From Gordonia sediminis (GTDB lineage Bacteria; Actinomycetota; Actinomycetes; Mycobacteriales; Mycobacteriaceae), in assembly GCA_004193205.1 (NCBI GenBank), contig RZUM01000007.1, forward strand, positions 248,001 through 312,000: a stretch of DNA of 64,000 nt. The letters run 5' to 3'. Position numbers and translations under genes: made by a program. The notes beneath the pieces were generated by a model. That model was not told the DNA's origin. It searched no databases and was given only the letters and a program-made list of their open reading frames with translations. Below, one piece after another: positions 43,320 through 52,695 of this stretch. Positions within the stretch are counted from its first letter, which is position 1, and every line of letters starts with the position of its first letter.

Positions 43320-44009
43320 ATGACTTCACCGGTCGTTCAGCTGCGCGTATGGGGTGTCGACGACGCCCTGTCCGCGCTACGACGTGTCGCGTTCGGGCGC
43401 CGTGGGCTGCGGGGACTGCCCGGACTCCGTTTCGCGAAGCTACTCGGCACCGGGTCGGCGCGCACCTTCACGCTCCGCGACGCCGACCCGCGACACTGGG
43501 CGCTACTGACGGTGTGGGAGGACGACGTGTCGGCGAAAAGCGCAGAGCAGTCGGACTTCCTGCGCGACTGGTGTGCGGCGGCGCGCTCGCAGCTGACGGT
43601 GACGATGCAGCCGCTGACATCGCGGGGGCGCTGGTCGGGCGCCGAACCCTTCACCCCCGCAAATCATCTCGGGTCGGAGATGTGGTCCGGGCCGGTGGCC
43701 GCGATCACGCGCGCCAGGCTACGGCCCACCCGGATGATCGCCTTCTGGCGTGCCGTTCCACCGGTGGCGGCCGAGCTCTCCCGGCAGCCGGGGGTGCGTC
43801 TGGCCGTCGGTATCGGTGAAGCCCCGATCGGCCTGCAAGGAACGTTCTCACTGTGGGATTCGGCGCAGCAGCTCACCGATTTCGCGTATCGATCCCCCGA
43901 ACACGTGGCGGTGATCCGCCGCACGGCGGCGGAACGGTGGTACGCCGAGGAGTTGTTCGCCCGGTTCGCGGTGCTCGGCGTCGAGGGCAGCTACGAAAGG
44001 GTGAGGTGA
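43320..44009 (+). CDS. Spheroidene monooxygenase-like protein (CrtA family)
   Basis: 229 residues from ATG 43320. The pattern LRVWGVDDALSALRRVAF, GTGSARTFTLRDADPRHWALLTVW and GLQGTFSLWDSAQQLTDFAYR matches the CrtA/spheroidene monooxygenase-like family, which adds keto groups to acyclic or end groups of carotenoids. It overlaps the next gene (cruF) by one base, heading an operon cruF, cruG-like, crtD-like. The presence of CrtA with a cyclase suggests ketolation of the linear half of a monocyclic carotenoid; that is inference. Confidence 0.75.
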   Translation: MTSPVVQLRVWGVDDALSALRRVAFGRRGLRGLPGLRFAKLLGTGSARTFTLRDADPRHWALLTVWEDDVSAKSAEQSDFLRDWCAAARSQLTVTMQPLTSRGRWSGAEPFTPANHLGSEMWSGPVAAITRARLRPTRMIAFWRAVPPVAAELSRQPGVRLAVGIGEAPIGLQGTFSLWDSAQQLTDFAYRSPEHVAVIRRTAAERWYAEELFARFAVLGVEGSYERVR

Positions 44010-44863
44010 TGAGTTCGATCGACGGACGCCGGACGTGGGGGAGAGCGCCATCCGGTGTGCGGGCCAGTAGGGGAAACCCGCGGCTGCGGGTCGTCGCGGG
44101 GGTGCTGCTCGGCGCGAACATCCTGCTGCAGATGGCCTTTCCGTTCACCGCCGGTGGGACCCTCGCGATGACCACGATCAGCGTGCTCCTGTTGGCCGGT
44201 GTGGCACTCGCCGATGCCGTGGCGAGCGCCGGTGTGCGTGCCGCTGTGGCGCTGCTGGCCGTCGCCGGTGGCGGCGGGCTGTTCGCCGAGGCCGTCGGTG
44301 TCCGGACCGGATATCCCTTCGGTGGTTACGACTACACCGGAACCCTGGGTGCGGAGGTCATCGGGGTGCCGGTGGTGGTTCCGCTGGCCTGGGTCATGAT
44401 GTCGTGGCCGGCACTCGTCGTCGCGCGCCGTCTCGTCGGCGGACGCTCCCGGTGGGTAACGGTACTGGTCGGCGCCTGGGCGCTCACCGCGTGGGATGTC
44501 TTCCTCGATCCCCAGATGGTCGATCTCGGTTACTGGCAATGGGATTGGCCGTCCCCGGCGCTGCCCGGAGTCGAAGGTATCCCACTCACCAACTTCGCGG
44601 GGTGGTTCGCGGTGTCGCTCCTCATGGTGACCATTCTCGACCGTCTGGTACCCCGGGATCCTCGCCCGCCGACCCTGCGGATCGACGCCGTGCCGGTCAC
44701 GGCATACCTCTGGACCTACTTCTCGTCGGTGATAGCGCACGCGGCGTTCTTCGGTCGGCCCCCGGTCGCGCTGGTGGGAGGCGTCGTGATGGGAATCGTC
44801 GCGGTGCCGCTGGCGATCTCGGTGTTCCGCGAGGTCCGGGAGGTCCGCGGTGCGCGCACGTAG
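44009..44863 (+). CDS. cruF: Carotenoid 1,2-hydratase, CruF family (DUF422)
   Basis: 284 residues, ATG 44009 overlapping the CrtA-like stop. Seven to eight predicted helices, with LFAEAVGVRTGYPFGGYDYT, SWPALVVARRL and WDVFLDPQMVDLGYW as family landmarks (CruF/bisanhydrobacterioruberin hydratase). It would add water at C-1 of the psi end group, giving the tertiary alcohol that is then glycosylated. Overlaps the glycosyltransferase gene by 14 bp. Confidence 0.9.
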   Translation: MSSIDGRRTWGRAPSGVRASRGNPRLRVVAGVLLGANILLQMAFPFTAGGTLAMTTISVLLLAGVALADAVASAGVRAAVALLAVAGGGGLFAEAVGVRTGYPFGGYDYTGTLGAEVIGVPVVVPLAWVMMSWPALVVARRLVGGRSRWVTVLVGAWALTAWDVFLDPQMVDLGYWQWDWPSPALPGVEGIPLTNFAGWFAVSLLMVTILDRLVPRDPRPPTLRIDAVPVTAYLWTYFSSVIAHAAFFGRPPVALVGGVVMGIVAVPLAISVFREVREVRGART

Positions 44864-46010
44864 TCTCGGGCAGGCCGCGGTGTGGGCGGGAACGGGCATC
44901 GCGTGCGCCTGCCTCGCGCTCACCATCGACAACGCCCGCCGTATCCGCGTCCCCGACCGCGACGTGCCCGACCGCGACGTGACTGCCCAGCCGGAATCGC
45001 TGGCGGTTCTGCTGCCCGTGCGCAACGAGATCGACAATGTGCGCCCCTGTCTCTCAGCGATACTCGCCGCCGTCGACCGGTGGTCGGGGCCGGTTCGGGT
45101 GATCGTGGTCGACGACGAGTCCACCGACGGTACCGGCCGTGCCCTCGCGGAGATCTCGGCCACCGATTCGCGTGTCGAAGTTCTCGCCGGTGCGCCCACC
45201 CCGGACGGTTGGCTCGGAAAGCCCTGGGCCTGTGAGCAGTTGGTCCGGCACGCGGACTCCACCGGGGACCCTCCGGAGGTGCTGGTCTTCGTCGACGCCG
45301 ATGTCCGTCTGCGGCCGCATGCGCTGGTCGCCACCATCGCGCTGATGCGGGCGACCAACCTGGACCTGGTGTGTCCGTTCCCGCGGCAGGTCCTGGCTCG
45401 ACCGGCCGAGCGCCTGGTGCAGCCGCTGCTGCAGTGGTCGTGGATGAGTACGCTTCCGCTGGGGCCGGCCGAACGCTCGGCACGCCCGAGTCTGTCGGCG
45501 GCCAACGGCCAGTTCCTCGCCGTGGACGCCGTAACCTATCGGGCGGCCGGTGGGCACGCCGCGGTCGCCGGGGAGGTCATCGAGGACATCGCGTTGCTGC
45601 GTGCCGTCAAGGCCGCGGGCGGACGCGGCCTGGTGGCAGAGGGGAGCGGAGTCGCGGACTGCCGCATGTACGACGGCTGGCGAGAGATCCGCGCCGGCTA
45701 CCGCAAATCGCTGTGGACCGCCTTCGGCTCGACCGGCGGCGCCGCGGCGGTGATGGGGGCGATGACGCTCGCATACGTGGTCCCACCGATCGCCGCCGTG
45801 CGGGGCTCCCGGATCGGCCTCCTCGGATACCTCTGCGGCGTCGCCTCCCGGGTGGTGGCCGCTCGACGCACGCGCGGGCACGCGTGGCCGGATGCTCTGG
45901 CGCACCCGGCGTCGGTGCTGGCACTCGTCGCACTCACCGCCGATTCGGTGGTCGCACGACGCCGGGGCACTGTGCAGTGGAAGGATCGTTCGCTGGGAGC
46001 CCCCCGATGA
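44850..46010 (+). CDS. Family 2 glycosyltransferase, CruG-like carotenoid glycosyltransferase
   Basis: 386 residues, GTG start at 44850, overlapping cruF. GT-A/GT2 features: LLPVRNEIDNVRPCL, VIVVDDESTDGTGRAL, DXD-like FVDADVRL, and SLSAANGQFLAVDA with EVIEDIALLRAVKAAGG. Membrane helices occur at both ends (AAVWAGTGIACACLAL and the C-terminal VVPPIAAVRGSR region). It most likely glycosylates the hydroxyl made by CruF, as in myxoxanthophyll-type pathways. The next gene begins with an ATGA overlap (46007). Confidence 0.87.
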   Translation: MRARSLGQAAVWAGTGIACACLALTIDNARRIRVPDRDVPDRDVTAQPESLAVLLPVRNEIDNVRPCLSAILAAVDRWSGPVRVIVVDDESTDGTGRALAEISATDSRVEVLAGAPTPDGWLGKPWACEQLVRHADSTGDPPEVLVFVDADVRLRPHALVATIALMRATNLDLVCPFPRQVLARPAERLVQPLLQWSWMSTLPLGPAERSARPSLSAANGQFLAVDAVTYRAAGGHAAVAGEVIEDIALLRAVKAAGGRGLVAEGSGVADCRMYDGWREIRAGYRKSLWTAFGSTGGAAAVMGAMTLAYVVPPIAAVRGSRIGLLGYLCGVASRVVAARRTRGHAWPDALAHPASVLALVALTADSVVARRRGTVQWKDRSLGAPR

Positions 46011-47500
46011 GCCGGATCGTCGTCGTCGGTGCGGGCGTCGGAGGACTGGCGGCCGCGGTGCGTCTGCAGGCACAGGGACATCGGGTGACCGTGTTCGAGA
46101 AATCCGACGCCGTCGGCGGCAAGCTGGGCGTGCTCGAACACGACGGCTTCGTCTTCGACACCGGGCCGTCACTGGTGACCATGCCCCAGGTGCTGGAGGA
46201 GCTGTTCGCCGACACCGGTCCTGCATTGTCGGACTCGCTCACGCTGCGCCGGCTGCCGATCGCCGCCCAATACCGGTTCCCCGACGGTGCGCAATTGGAC
46301 ATGCCGGGCGACATCACCGAGATTCCCGCAGCGCTCGACGCCGCCCTCGGCGGAGGGCGGGGTGCGCAGTGGTCGCGGTTCCTCACCCGTGCCGAGAAGA
46401 TCTGGGACGTGACCCACCAGCCGTTCCTGGAATCCCCGATCAGCATGCGGGACATGCTCTTCGGGGCGGTGCTCCGGCCCGCGGACGTCGCGGCCCTTGC
46501 GCCATGGTGGACCCTGCGTGCTCTGGGCCGCCACTGCTTCGACGACCCGCGGCTGGTAATGCTGCTCGACCGGTATGCCACCTACACCGGTTCGGACCCG
46601 AGACACGCGCCGGCCGCGCTGGCCGCGGTCCCGTGGGCCGAGCAGCGCTGGGGATCGTGGTACGTCGAGGGCGGTTTGGGAATGATCGCAGTCGCGCTGC
46701 GCGACCGGCTCCTCGCCCTCGGCGGCACCCTCGCCCTCGGATGCGAGGTCACTCAACTGTCCACCCGCGCCGACGGACACGTGGACGGGGTGATGGTTGC
46801 CGACGGTTCCCGGCACCGCGCCGACATCGTGGTCGCCAATGCCGATGCCGCACAGGTGTACGGACGACTCGTCCGCACCACACCGGCGCGGCGCGCGGAG
46901 CGTGCACTTCGCCGGACCACGCCGTCCCTGTCGGGTTTCGTGATGCTGCTCGCCGTCGACGACCCGCCCGCAGACCAGCCGCACCATCAGATCCTGTTCC
47001 CGTCGGACTATGACGCGGAGTTCGACGCGGTCTTCGGTCGCGGAGGTCCGCCCCGGCCCGTCGACGACCCGACCGTGTACGTCTGTGCCGCAGACGATCC
47101 CGCGGTCGTTCCCGCACCCGGTACCGCTGCCTGGTTCGTCCTGGTCAATGCGCCGCGCCACGATCCCGGCGGCGGAACCGACTGGGATACAGAGGGTCTC
47201 GCCGGTCACTACGCCGATCGGATCCTGCAGATCATGGCCGAGCGTGGCGTCGACGTGCGCGACCGGATTCGGCACCGCATCGTGCTCACGCCGGCCGAGT
47301 TGTCCCGGCGCACTCTCACCCCGGGTGGCTCCATCTACGGCACGTCGTCCAACGGCCCACGTGCCGCGTTCCTCCGTCCCGCGAACGCATCCGACGTCCC
47401 GGGGCTCTACCTGGTCGGCGGGTCGTCCCATCCGGGCGGTGGGCTGCCACTGGTGATGCTGTCGGCGAGGATCGTCGCGGGCCTCATCGGTTCGGCCTGA
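46007..47500 (+). CDS. Phytoene desaturase-family flavoprotein, CrtD-like (1'-hydroxycarotenoid 3,4-desaturase or ketolase)
   Basis: 497 residues from ATG 46007; the open frame starts far upstream inside the glycosyltransferase and that part is shadow. The FAD motif is VVVGAGVGGLAAAVRLQAQG, then GGKLGVLEHDGFVFDTGPSLVTMPQV, and the C-terminal LYLVGGSSHPGGGLPLVMLS. It differs clearly from the CrtI at 47510. Its position after CruF and CruG-like genes suggests the C-3,4 desaturation of CrtD; a carotenoid ketolase cannot be ruled out. Confidence 0.82.
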   Translation: MSRIVVVGAGVGGLAAAVRLQAQGHRVTVFEKSDAVGGKLGVLEHDGFVFDTGPSLVTMPQVLEELFADTGPALSDSLTLRRLPIAAQYRFPDGAQLDMPGDITEIPAALDAALGGGRGAQWSRFLTRAEKIWDVTHQPFLESPISMRDMLFGAVLRPADVAALAPWWTLRALGRHCFDDPRLVMLLDRYATYTGSDPRHAPAALAAVPWAEQRWGSWYVEGGLGMIAVALRDRLLALGGTLALGCEVTQLSTRADGHVDGVMVADGSRHRADIVVANADAAQVYGRLVRTTPARRAERALRRTTPSLSGFVMLLAVDDPPADQPHHQILFPSDYDAEFDAVFGRGGPPRPVDDPTVYVCAADDPAVVPAPGTAAWFVLVNAPRHDPGGGTDWDTEGLAGHYADRILQIMAERGVDVRDRIRHRIVLTPAELSRRTLTPGGSIYGTSSNGPRAAFLRPANASDVPGLYLVGGSSHPGGGLPLVMLSARIVAGLIGSA

Positions 47501-47509
47501 GCCGACCGG

Positions 47510-49096
47510 TCATCCGGCCGAGGACGGTCCCGGCGAGTGATCCCCGCGCAGGCGTTTGCGGATCAGCTCCGCGCTGATGAGACACATGGGCAGACCGATC
47601 CCCGGTCGGGTGGCTCCCCCGGCGTAGAACAGGCCCTGCACTTTGCGAGACCTGTTGGTGGCGCGCAGGAATGCGCTCTGCCGGAGAGTGTGTGCGGGGC
47701 CGAGCGCGCCGCCCGACCAGGAGTTGAGGTCGGTGACGAAGTCACCCGGACCCGTCGTGCGGCGGACGACGACGCGGTCGGCGAGGTCGGGGATGTCGGC
47801 CCACTTCGCGACGAGTTCGATTGCGCGATCGGCAGTCTGCTCGATTGCCGGGTCGCCCTGTCCGTCGACACCACCGCGGCCGAGCGCGGGGTCGGGCGGC
47901 ACCGGCACCAGGATGAAGAGGTTCTCGTGGCCCTCGGGCGCCACCGAGGAGTCGGTCGCGGACGGGCGGCACACATAGAGCGAGGCGGGATCCGGTATCA
48001 CGGTAGGGGTTTCGAAGATGGCGTCGAAATTGGACTTCCAGTCTTCGGTGAAGAACAGTGAGTGATGCGCGAGTTCGGGCAGCGCGCCACGAACGCCGAG
48101 GAAGACGAGCACTGCACCCGGCCCGGAGACCCGGCGATCCCACCATCGCTGGGGGAAGGTCTGTAGTGCCGGTGGTAGCAGTTGTGTCTCGACATGGTGC
48201 AGGTCCGCGGCCCCGATCACCACGTCCGCGTCGATCGTGCGCTCGGACCCGTCGATCGTGCGCACGCGGACCCCGGTGACCTCGCTGCGCCGTCGGGAGA
48301 GTCTGCGCGAGTGGTTGTTCCGGGTGAGGATCGCGGTGGTCTCCGACGAGGTGTGCAGACGTGTCCCGTGCTGTTCGGCGAGCCGCACGAGGGCATCGAC
48401 CAGCCGAGTGAAGCCACCGTCGGGGTAGCGCACCCCGTCCTCGAGGTCCAGCCAGCTCATGAGGTGGTACATCGCGGGTGCGCGTTCCGGGGAGGAACCG
48501 AGGAACACCGCCGGATAGCCGAGGATCTGGCGCAGTCGGCGGTCGGTGAAGCGGGCGGCGACGAACCCCTCCAGACTCTGGCCGAGCAGCACCGCCAGCG
48601 TTCGGGCATGCCTCAGGACCTCCGGGCTGACGAATGCGGCGGGCCGGTCGAAGTTCGTGTACAGAAAGCGTTCGACCGCGATGGCGTAGGCCTCGCGTGC
48701 CGAATCGAGGTAGGACCGCAGTGCCGCTCCCGCACCCGGTTCGAAGGCGTCGAACATCGCGCGGTTGGGTTCGGCGCCGCCGCGCACGTCGACGCTGTCG
48801 GGATGATCCTCGAAGAACACCCGGTAACCGGGATCGAGGCGAACGAGGTCGATCTGCGCGTCGGTCGAGGTGCCCAACAGACCGAAGAAGTGGTCGAACA
48901 CCTGAGGCATCAACCACCACGACGGTCCCGTGTCGAACCGGAACCCGTCGTGCTCCCACGAACCTGCGCGCCCACCGAGGTCGGCATTCTTCTCGACGAC
49001 GTCGACCGTGTGACCGTCGGCGGCGAGCAGCGCCGCGGTGGCGAGTCCGGCGACACCGCCGCCGATCACGACCACGCGTTTCGGTCTCGGTGTCAC
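47510..49096 (-). CDS. crtI: Phytoene desaturase CrtI
   Basis: 528 residues from GTG 49096, which overlaps the crtB stop (GTGA). FAD site RVVVIGGGVAGLATAALLAA, GGRAGSWEHDGFRFDTGPSW, and C-terminal LFYAGGATRPGIGLPMCLIS. It would convert phytoene stepwise to lycopene. Part of the minus-strand arm idi-crtB-crtI, convergent with the crtD-like gene (9-bp gap). Long ORFs in the other frames here are shadows of this GC-rich gene. Confidence 0.93.
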   Translation of the reverse strand: MTPRPKRVVVIGGGVAGLATAALLAADGHTVDVVEKNADLGGRAGSWEHDGFRFDTGPSWWLMPQVFDHFFGLLGTSTDAQIDLVRLDPGYRVFFEDHPDSVDVRGGAEPNRAMFDAFEPGAGAALRSYLDSAREAYAIAVERFLYTNFDRPAAFVSPEVLRHARTLAVLLGQSLEGFVAARFTDRRLRQILGYPAVFLGSSPERAPAMYHLMSWLDLEDGVRYPDGGFTRLVDALVRLAEQHGTRLHTSSETTAILTRNNHSRRLSRRRSEVTGVRVRTIDGSERTIDADVVIGAADLHHVETQLLPPALQTFPQRWWDRRVSGPGAVLVFLGVRGALPELAHHSLFFTEDWKSNFDAIFETPTVIPDPASLYVCRPSATDSSVAPEGHENLFILVPVPPDPALGRGGVDGQGDPAIEQTADRAIELVAKWADIPDLADRVVVRRTTGPGDFVTDLNSWSGGALGPAHTLRQSAFLRATNRSRKVQGLFYAGGATRPGIGLPMCLISAELIRKRLRGDHSPGPSSAG

Positions 49097-49989
49097 GCGG
49101 GTGTTCCTTCCGTCGGGAGCGTTCGGGGGCAACCACGGCGCCACGCTGCGGCCGCCGCGATTCGCACCTTGACCGGTGTGGGCACCCGGACGCGAGTGTC
49201 GGCGGCGCGCGCCGCGGGTGTGGCGCGCAACCGTATCGACAGTTCGGCGAACAGGTCGTGGGCGGTACAGACCGCGATTCGGGTGCCGCGCGGGAGTCGT
49301 GGGATCGCCTCGGCCGCGGCGGTGAGGTCCTTGTCGATGTCGTCGAGCCATCGGAACCAGGCCGCTTCGGAGGGATTCTTCGGGTCGAGTCCGGTCAGGT
49401 ATCGCCGGCCGAGATCACCGCAGTCGATACCGAAGTCGCGGAGGAAGTTGACCTTCTGGAAGGCCGCGCCGAGATGGCGGGCCCCCACGGCCAATTCGTC
49501 GTAGCGGGTGTCGCGGTCGGGTTCGTCGGCGAGAAAGGCGCGCAGGCACATGAGTCCGACGACCTCGGCGGAACCGTAGATGTAGGTCGCCAAGCTGGCG
49601 TCGTCGTGGTCCGTGCGGTCGATGTCGGTGCGCATCGACGCGAAGAACGGCCTGGTCAACGACGTGCCGATGCCGGTGCGCCGGGCGGTTCGGGCGAAGG
49701 CGTGGACCACGAGGTTGGTGCTCGATCCGCGCTTGAGGGCGTCGTGCGTCTCGGTCTCCAACTCGTCGAGCGCGACACGCCGGGCCCGAGAATCCTGGTC
49801 GGGCCGCGGGGCGTCGACGATCTCGTCGGCCACCCGGACCAGGGCATAGATGTTGCGTACGTCGGTGCGGATCGGATCGGCCAGCAGTCGCGAGGCCAGG
49901 CCGAACGACGACGAGTAGGAACTGATCACCAGCGCAGCGCTGGCCTGGGCGACCTGGTCGTAACGTTCGTACGGCGCTGCGAGGTCCAT
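49093..49989 (-). CDS. crtB: Phytoene synthase CrtB
   Basis: 298 residues from ATG 49989 (GTGGGAGGGGT just upstream). The squalene/phytoene synthase motifs are VRVADEIVDAP (aspartate-rich 1, DEIVD) and AFQKVNFLRDFGIDCGDLGRRYL (aspartate-rich 2). It condenses two GGPP to phytoene. Between idi (17-bp gap upstream) and crtI (4-bp overlap downstream) in one operon. Confidence 0.95.
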   Translation of the reverse strand: MDLAAPYERYDQVAQASAALVISSYSSSFGLASRLLADPIRTDVRNIYALVRVADEIVDAPRPDQDSRARRVALDELETETHDALKRGSSTNLVVHAFARTARRTGIGTSLTRPFFASMRTDIDRTDHDDASLATYIYGSAEVVGLMCLRAFLADEPDRDTRYDELAVGARHLGAAFQKVNFLRDFGIDCGDLGRRYLTGLDPKNPSEAAWFRWLDDIDKDLTAAAEAIPRLPRGTRIAVCTAHDLFAELSIRLRATPAARAADTRVRVPTPVKVRIAAAAAWRRGCPRTLPTEGTPA

Positions 49990-50006
49990 ACCCCTCCCAC
50001 GGCGCT

Positions 50007-50555
50007 TCACAGTACGGCCGTCCGGGGATAGGCGTTGGCTGCCGGACCCAGGGCATGCACCTGTTCGACGAACCACGGACTGAGCAGCCAGGGGGTGCGG
50101 TGGGCGATCGCCCAGATGTCGTCCACCCGCGCCCAGGCGCACTCCATCACCTCGTCCGGGTTCGGTTCGACGGGTCCGAGTGGCCTGGCCAGGAACACCG
50201 GACAGATCTCGTTCTCGACCACACCGCCGGCATCGACGGCCCGGTACCGGAAGTCCGGCAGGATGGGCGCGACGTCGTCCACGTCGACGCCCAGCTCTCG
50301 CCACGAGTAGCGATGCAGCGCGTTCTCGGCCGTCTCTCCCGGTCGGGGGTGCCCGCAGAACGAGTTGGTCCACACCCCGGGCCATGTCTTCTTGCCGAGC
50401 GCCCGTCTGGTGATCAACAGTCGGCCGTTCTCGTCGACGAGATGGCAGGAGAACGCGTAGTGCAGTGGCGTGTCGGGCCCATGCACCGTTGCGCGGTCCG
50501 CGGTGCCGCACGCATTGCCGTCGTCGTCGACGAGTATCACCAAGTCCTGGTCCAT
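50007..50555 (-). CDS. idi: Isopentenyl-diphosphate delta-isomerase (type I)
   Basis: 182 residues. A Nudix-type type I Idi with FSCHLVDENGRLLITRRALG, WTNSFCGHPRPGE (active-site Cys), and SWRELGVDVDDV with the catalytic Glu region. It interconverts IPP and DMAPP, balancing precursors for CrtE. First gene of the minus-strand arm, ribosome site GAGGAGCG about 7 nt before ATG. Confidence 0.95.
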   Translation of the reverse strand: MDQDLVILVDDDGNACGTADRATVHGPDTPLHYAFSCHLVDENGRLLITRRALGKKTWPGVWTNSFCGHPRPGETAENALHRYSWRELGVDVDDVAPILPDFRYRAVDAGGVVENEICPVFLARPLGPVEPNPDEVMECAWARVDDIWAIAHRTPWLLSPWFVEQVHALGPAANAYPRTAVL

Positions 50556-50699
50556 CGTCTGCTCGCTCCTCGGTCGGGCCGTGGTTGTCTTGCGGAATTC
50601 ACCAGGTCTTCGTTGCCGATGCCAACTCGGATGGGACGTATCTGCCTATCGCGAGCAACTGGCGTGAACAGGTCGGTAGGTGTTCCGGCTTACCGTTGG

Positions 50700-52091
50700 C
50701 TAGGACTCTGCCAGTTTCCGGCCGAAGGCGTGCATCACCCAAAGGTGGAAGGGTGCCTGCGTCACGCGGTAAATGGGCCAGGGCAGCGCGGGGACGAAGG
50801 CGTGGACGGCGGCCAGCACCTCCGGGCCGGTGTGAAGGCGACGAAACTCGAAACGGCCGGGAGGGTCGACCCGCGCCGCCAATGCCCCTCCCGTGATGTG
50901 GAAGAGCTCGCGTCCGTCGTCGCTGCGCTCGGTGTTGCGTGTCAACTCCAGCATGGACAGCGGTGGCCCGAAGGGACGGACCAGGCCGATGTCGAGCGAG
51001 CCATCGGTGAGGGCTGTGACGCGCAGCCACGGCCGCAGGAACACCACGATCCACTGCGCGTAGCGTCGAGCGACCTCGGCCGCGCCTTCGTCGTGGGCGA
51101 GGCGCATGCGCTGCACACTGCAGACACGGCTGGGTCCGGGAGAGCGTGCCGACCGGCGCATCTCCGACAGACGTGAGCCCCTGCTGTCGTGTGCGGCTCG
51201 TTCGGCACGCACTGCGTCGTCGAGCGCCTCGGCGATCGGTGTCGGTGTCAGTCGGTAGCGCTCGAACAGTCGGTGGTCGTGCGCGAGCATCGGATGGCGC
51301 AGGCTTTCGACCAGCGGCGCGGCCAACTGCCGGGGCGCTCCGGTCACGAGCCGCAACCACAGCAGGCTGAGGTGGACGGAGAAGAACGACACCGGCAGGA
51401 AACGTCGTCGCAGGCCGAGCTCACGGGCCGTCAACCCCATCAGGTCGACCCACGTCACACGGTCCGGTCCACCCGCGTCATAGGCGCCCGCAGGCAGGTC
51501 GTCGTCGAGGATGCTGCGTGCGAGCAGCTCGACCACGTCGCGCAAGGCCACCGGCTGCGCCATGGTGCGCGTCCAGCGTGGGCAGATCATCACCGGCAGG
51601 CGCTGCACCAGCCGTTCCATCATGTCGAACGACGACCCGCCGGGCCCCACCACCAGCCCTGCCCGCAGAGCCACCACCGGCACCGAGTGGGAGGCCAGCA
51701 CGCGCTCCACCTCCAGTCGGCTCTCGAGGTGGGGGGACAGGTCGGTCTCACCCTCGGGCACGATCCCGCCCAGGTAGACGATGCGTCGCACACCGGCCGT
51801 ACGGGCCGCGCGCGCAAAGTTGTCGGCCAGGAACAGGTCGAGGTCGGCGAAACTCCCCTGGGTCAGGCGCGCCTGCGGAAGCATCGAGTGTACGAGGTAC
51901 ACGGCCACGTCGGCGCCTTCGAGAGCCTCCTCGGTCTCGCGCAGCGAGAACAGGTCGCAGGCCCGGAAGTCGATCCCGTCGCCGCGCGGACGGTGCGAGC
52001 GCGACAGCCCGACCAGCTCACACTCGCCGCGCAATCGCTCGACCAGATGTCGTCCCACAAAGCCGGTCGCACCGGCGATGGTCACTCTCAT
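50700..52091 (-). CDS. NAD(P)-binding epimerase-like protein (DUF2867-type C-terminal region)
   Basis: 463 residues from ATG 52091 (frame open 29 codons earlier). An atypical SDR with VTIAGATGFVGRHLVERLRG, then RIVYLGGIVPEG, VVALRAGLVVGPGGSSFDMM and ALRDVVELLARSIL. The C-terminal 180 residues (from about 285, IGLVRPFGPPLSMLELTRN) are an extra domain common in this family and unassigned. Located upstream of idi on the same strand, with 144 bp between them; a link to carotenoid or lipid metabolism is only positional. Confidence 0.8.
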   Translation of the reverse strand: MRVTIAGATGFVGRHLVERLRGECELVGLSRSHRPRGDGIDFRACDLFSLRETEEALEGADVAVYLVHSMLPQARLTQGSFADLDLFLADNFARAARTAGVRRIVYLGGIVPEGETDLSPHLESRLEVERVLASHSVPVVALRAGLVVGPGGSSFDMMERLVQRLPVMICPRWTRTMAQPVALRDVVELLARSILDDDLPAGAYDAGGPDRVTWVDLMGLTARELGLRRRFLPVSFFSVHLSLLWLRLVTGAPRQLAAPLVESLRHPMLAHDHRLFERYRLTPTPIAEALDDAVRAERAAHDSRGSRLSEMRRSARSPGPSRVCSVQRMRLAHDEGAAEVARRYAQWIVVFLRPWLRVTALTDGSLDIGLVRPFGPPLSMLELTRNTERSDDGRELFHITGGALAARVDPPGRFEFRRLHTGPEVLAAVHAFVPALPWPIYRVTQAPFHLWVMHAFGRKLAES

Positions 52092-52297
52092 CTGGCACCC
52101 GGCCTTCTGGCGAGGCCGCGCGTGCGCGCGCTGGTTTCCGACACATAGGGCGACACGCGGCCAGCCTACTGGCGGCACTTACCTGGTGCTCCCACCAGCG
52201 CAGAACCACTCCGCAGGCCGGGACACGTCGATGATCACGTGGTGCACCAACTTCCCGGTCCACTGAGGGAAACTAGCGGGACAAGTGGGAGGTGTGG

Positions 52298-52684
52298 ATG
52301 AACCTCGAGAAGGTCGTCTTCGGCTTCTTCGTGCTGCTCGCCGCGACGCTGAACTTCGGGTTCTTCCTCGGCGACCTTGACGACCCGCAGGTACACAACG
52401 TCTACGAGCTGTACGCCGCTGTGGTGATCAATCTCATTGCGACAGTGCTCAAATTCGGTGACCGTACCCAGATCGGGGCGGTTCACCTGGCAACCAGTCT
52501 GGTCGCCGACCTGCAGCTCATCGCCGCCGCGCTGGTGTGGGGCTACGCCACCTACGTCTCGAGCGACGGCGTGACACCGGAGGCGATGTCGAGCGTGGTG
52601 TCGCTGTCCGGCGGTGCGCTGCTGGCCAACATCGTCTCGGTGGTGCTGCTGGTCGTCGAGACCATGTCTTTCCGCCGTCGGTAG
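52298..52684 (+). CDS. Small membrane protein, DUF6394-like
   Basis: 128 residues from ATG 52298 (GGGAGG 5 nt upstream; a GTG at 52292 is in frame). Four hydrophobic segments: VVFGFFVLLAATLNFGFFLG, LYAAVVINLIATVLKF, TSLVADLQLIAAALVWGYA and SLSGGALLANIVSVVLLVV. It ends 11 bp before the channel-like gene and is surely cotranscribed. The family is uncharacterised; its constant pairing with a TIGFGE channel would suggest an accessory or beta-subunit-type role. Confidence 0.82.
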   Translation: MNLEKVVFGFFVLLAATLNFGFFLGDLDDPQVHNVYELYAAVVINLIATVLKFGDRTQIGAVHLATSLVADLQLIAAALVWGYATYVSSDGVTPEAMSSVVSLSGGALLANIVSVVLLVVETMSFRRR

Positions 52685-52695
52685 CGGGTGCGCTG

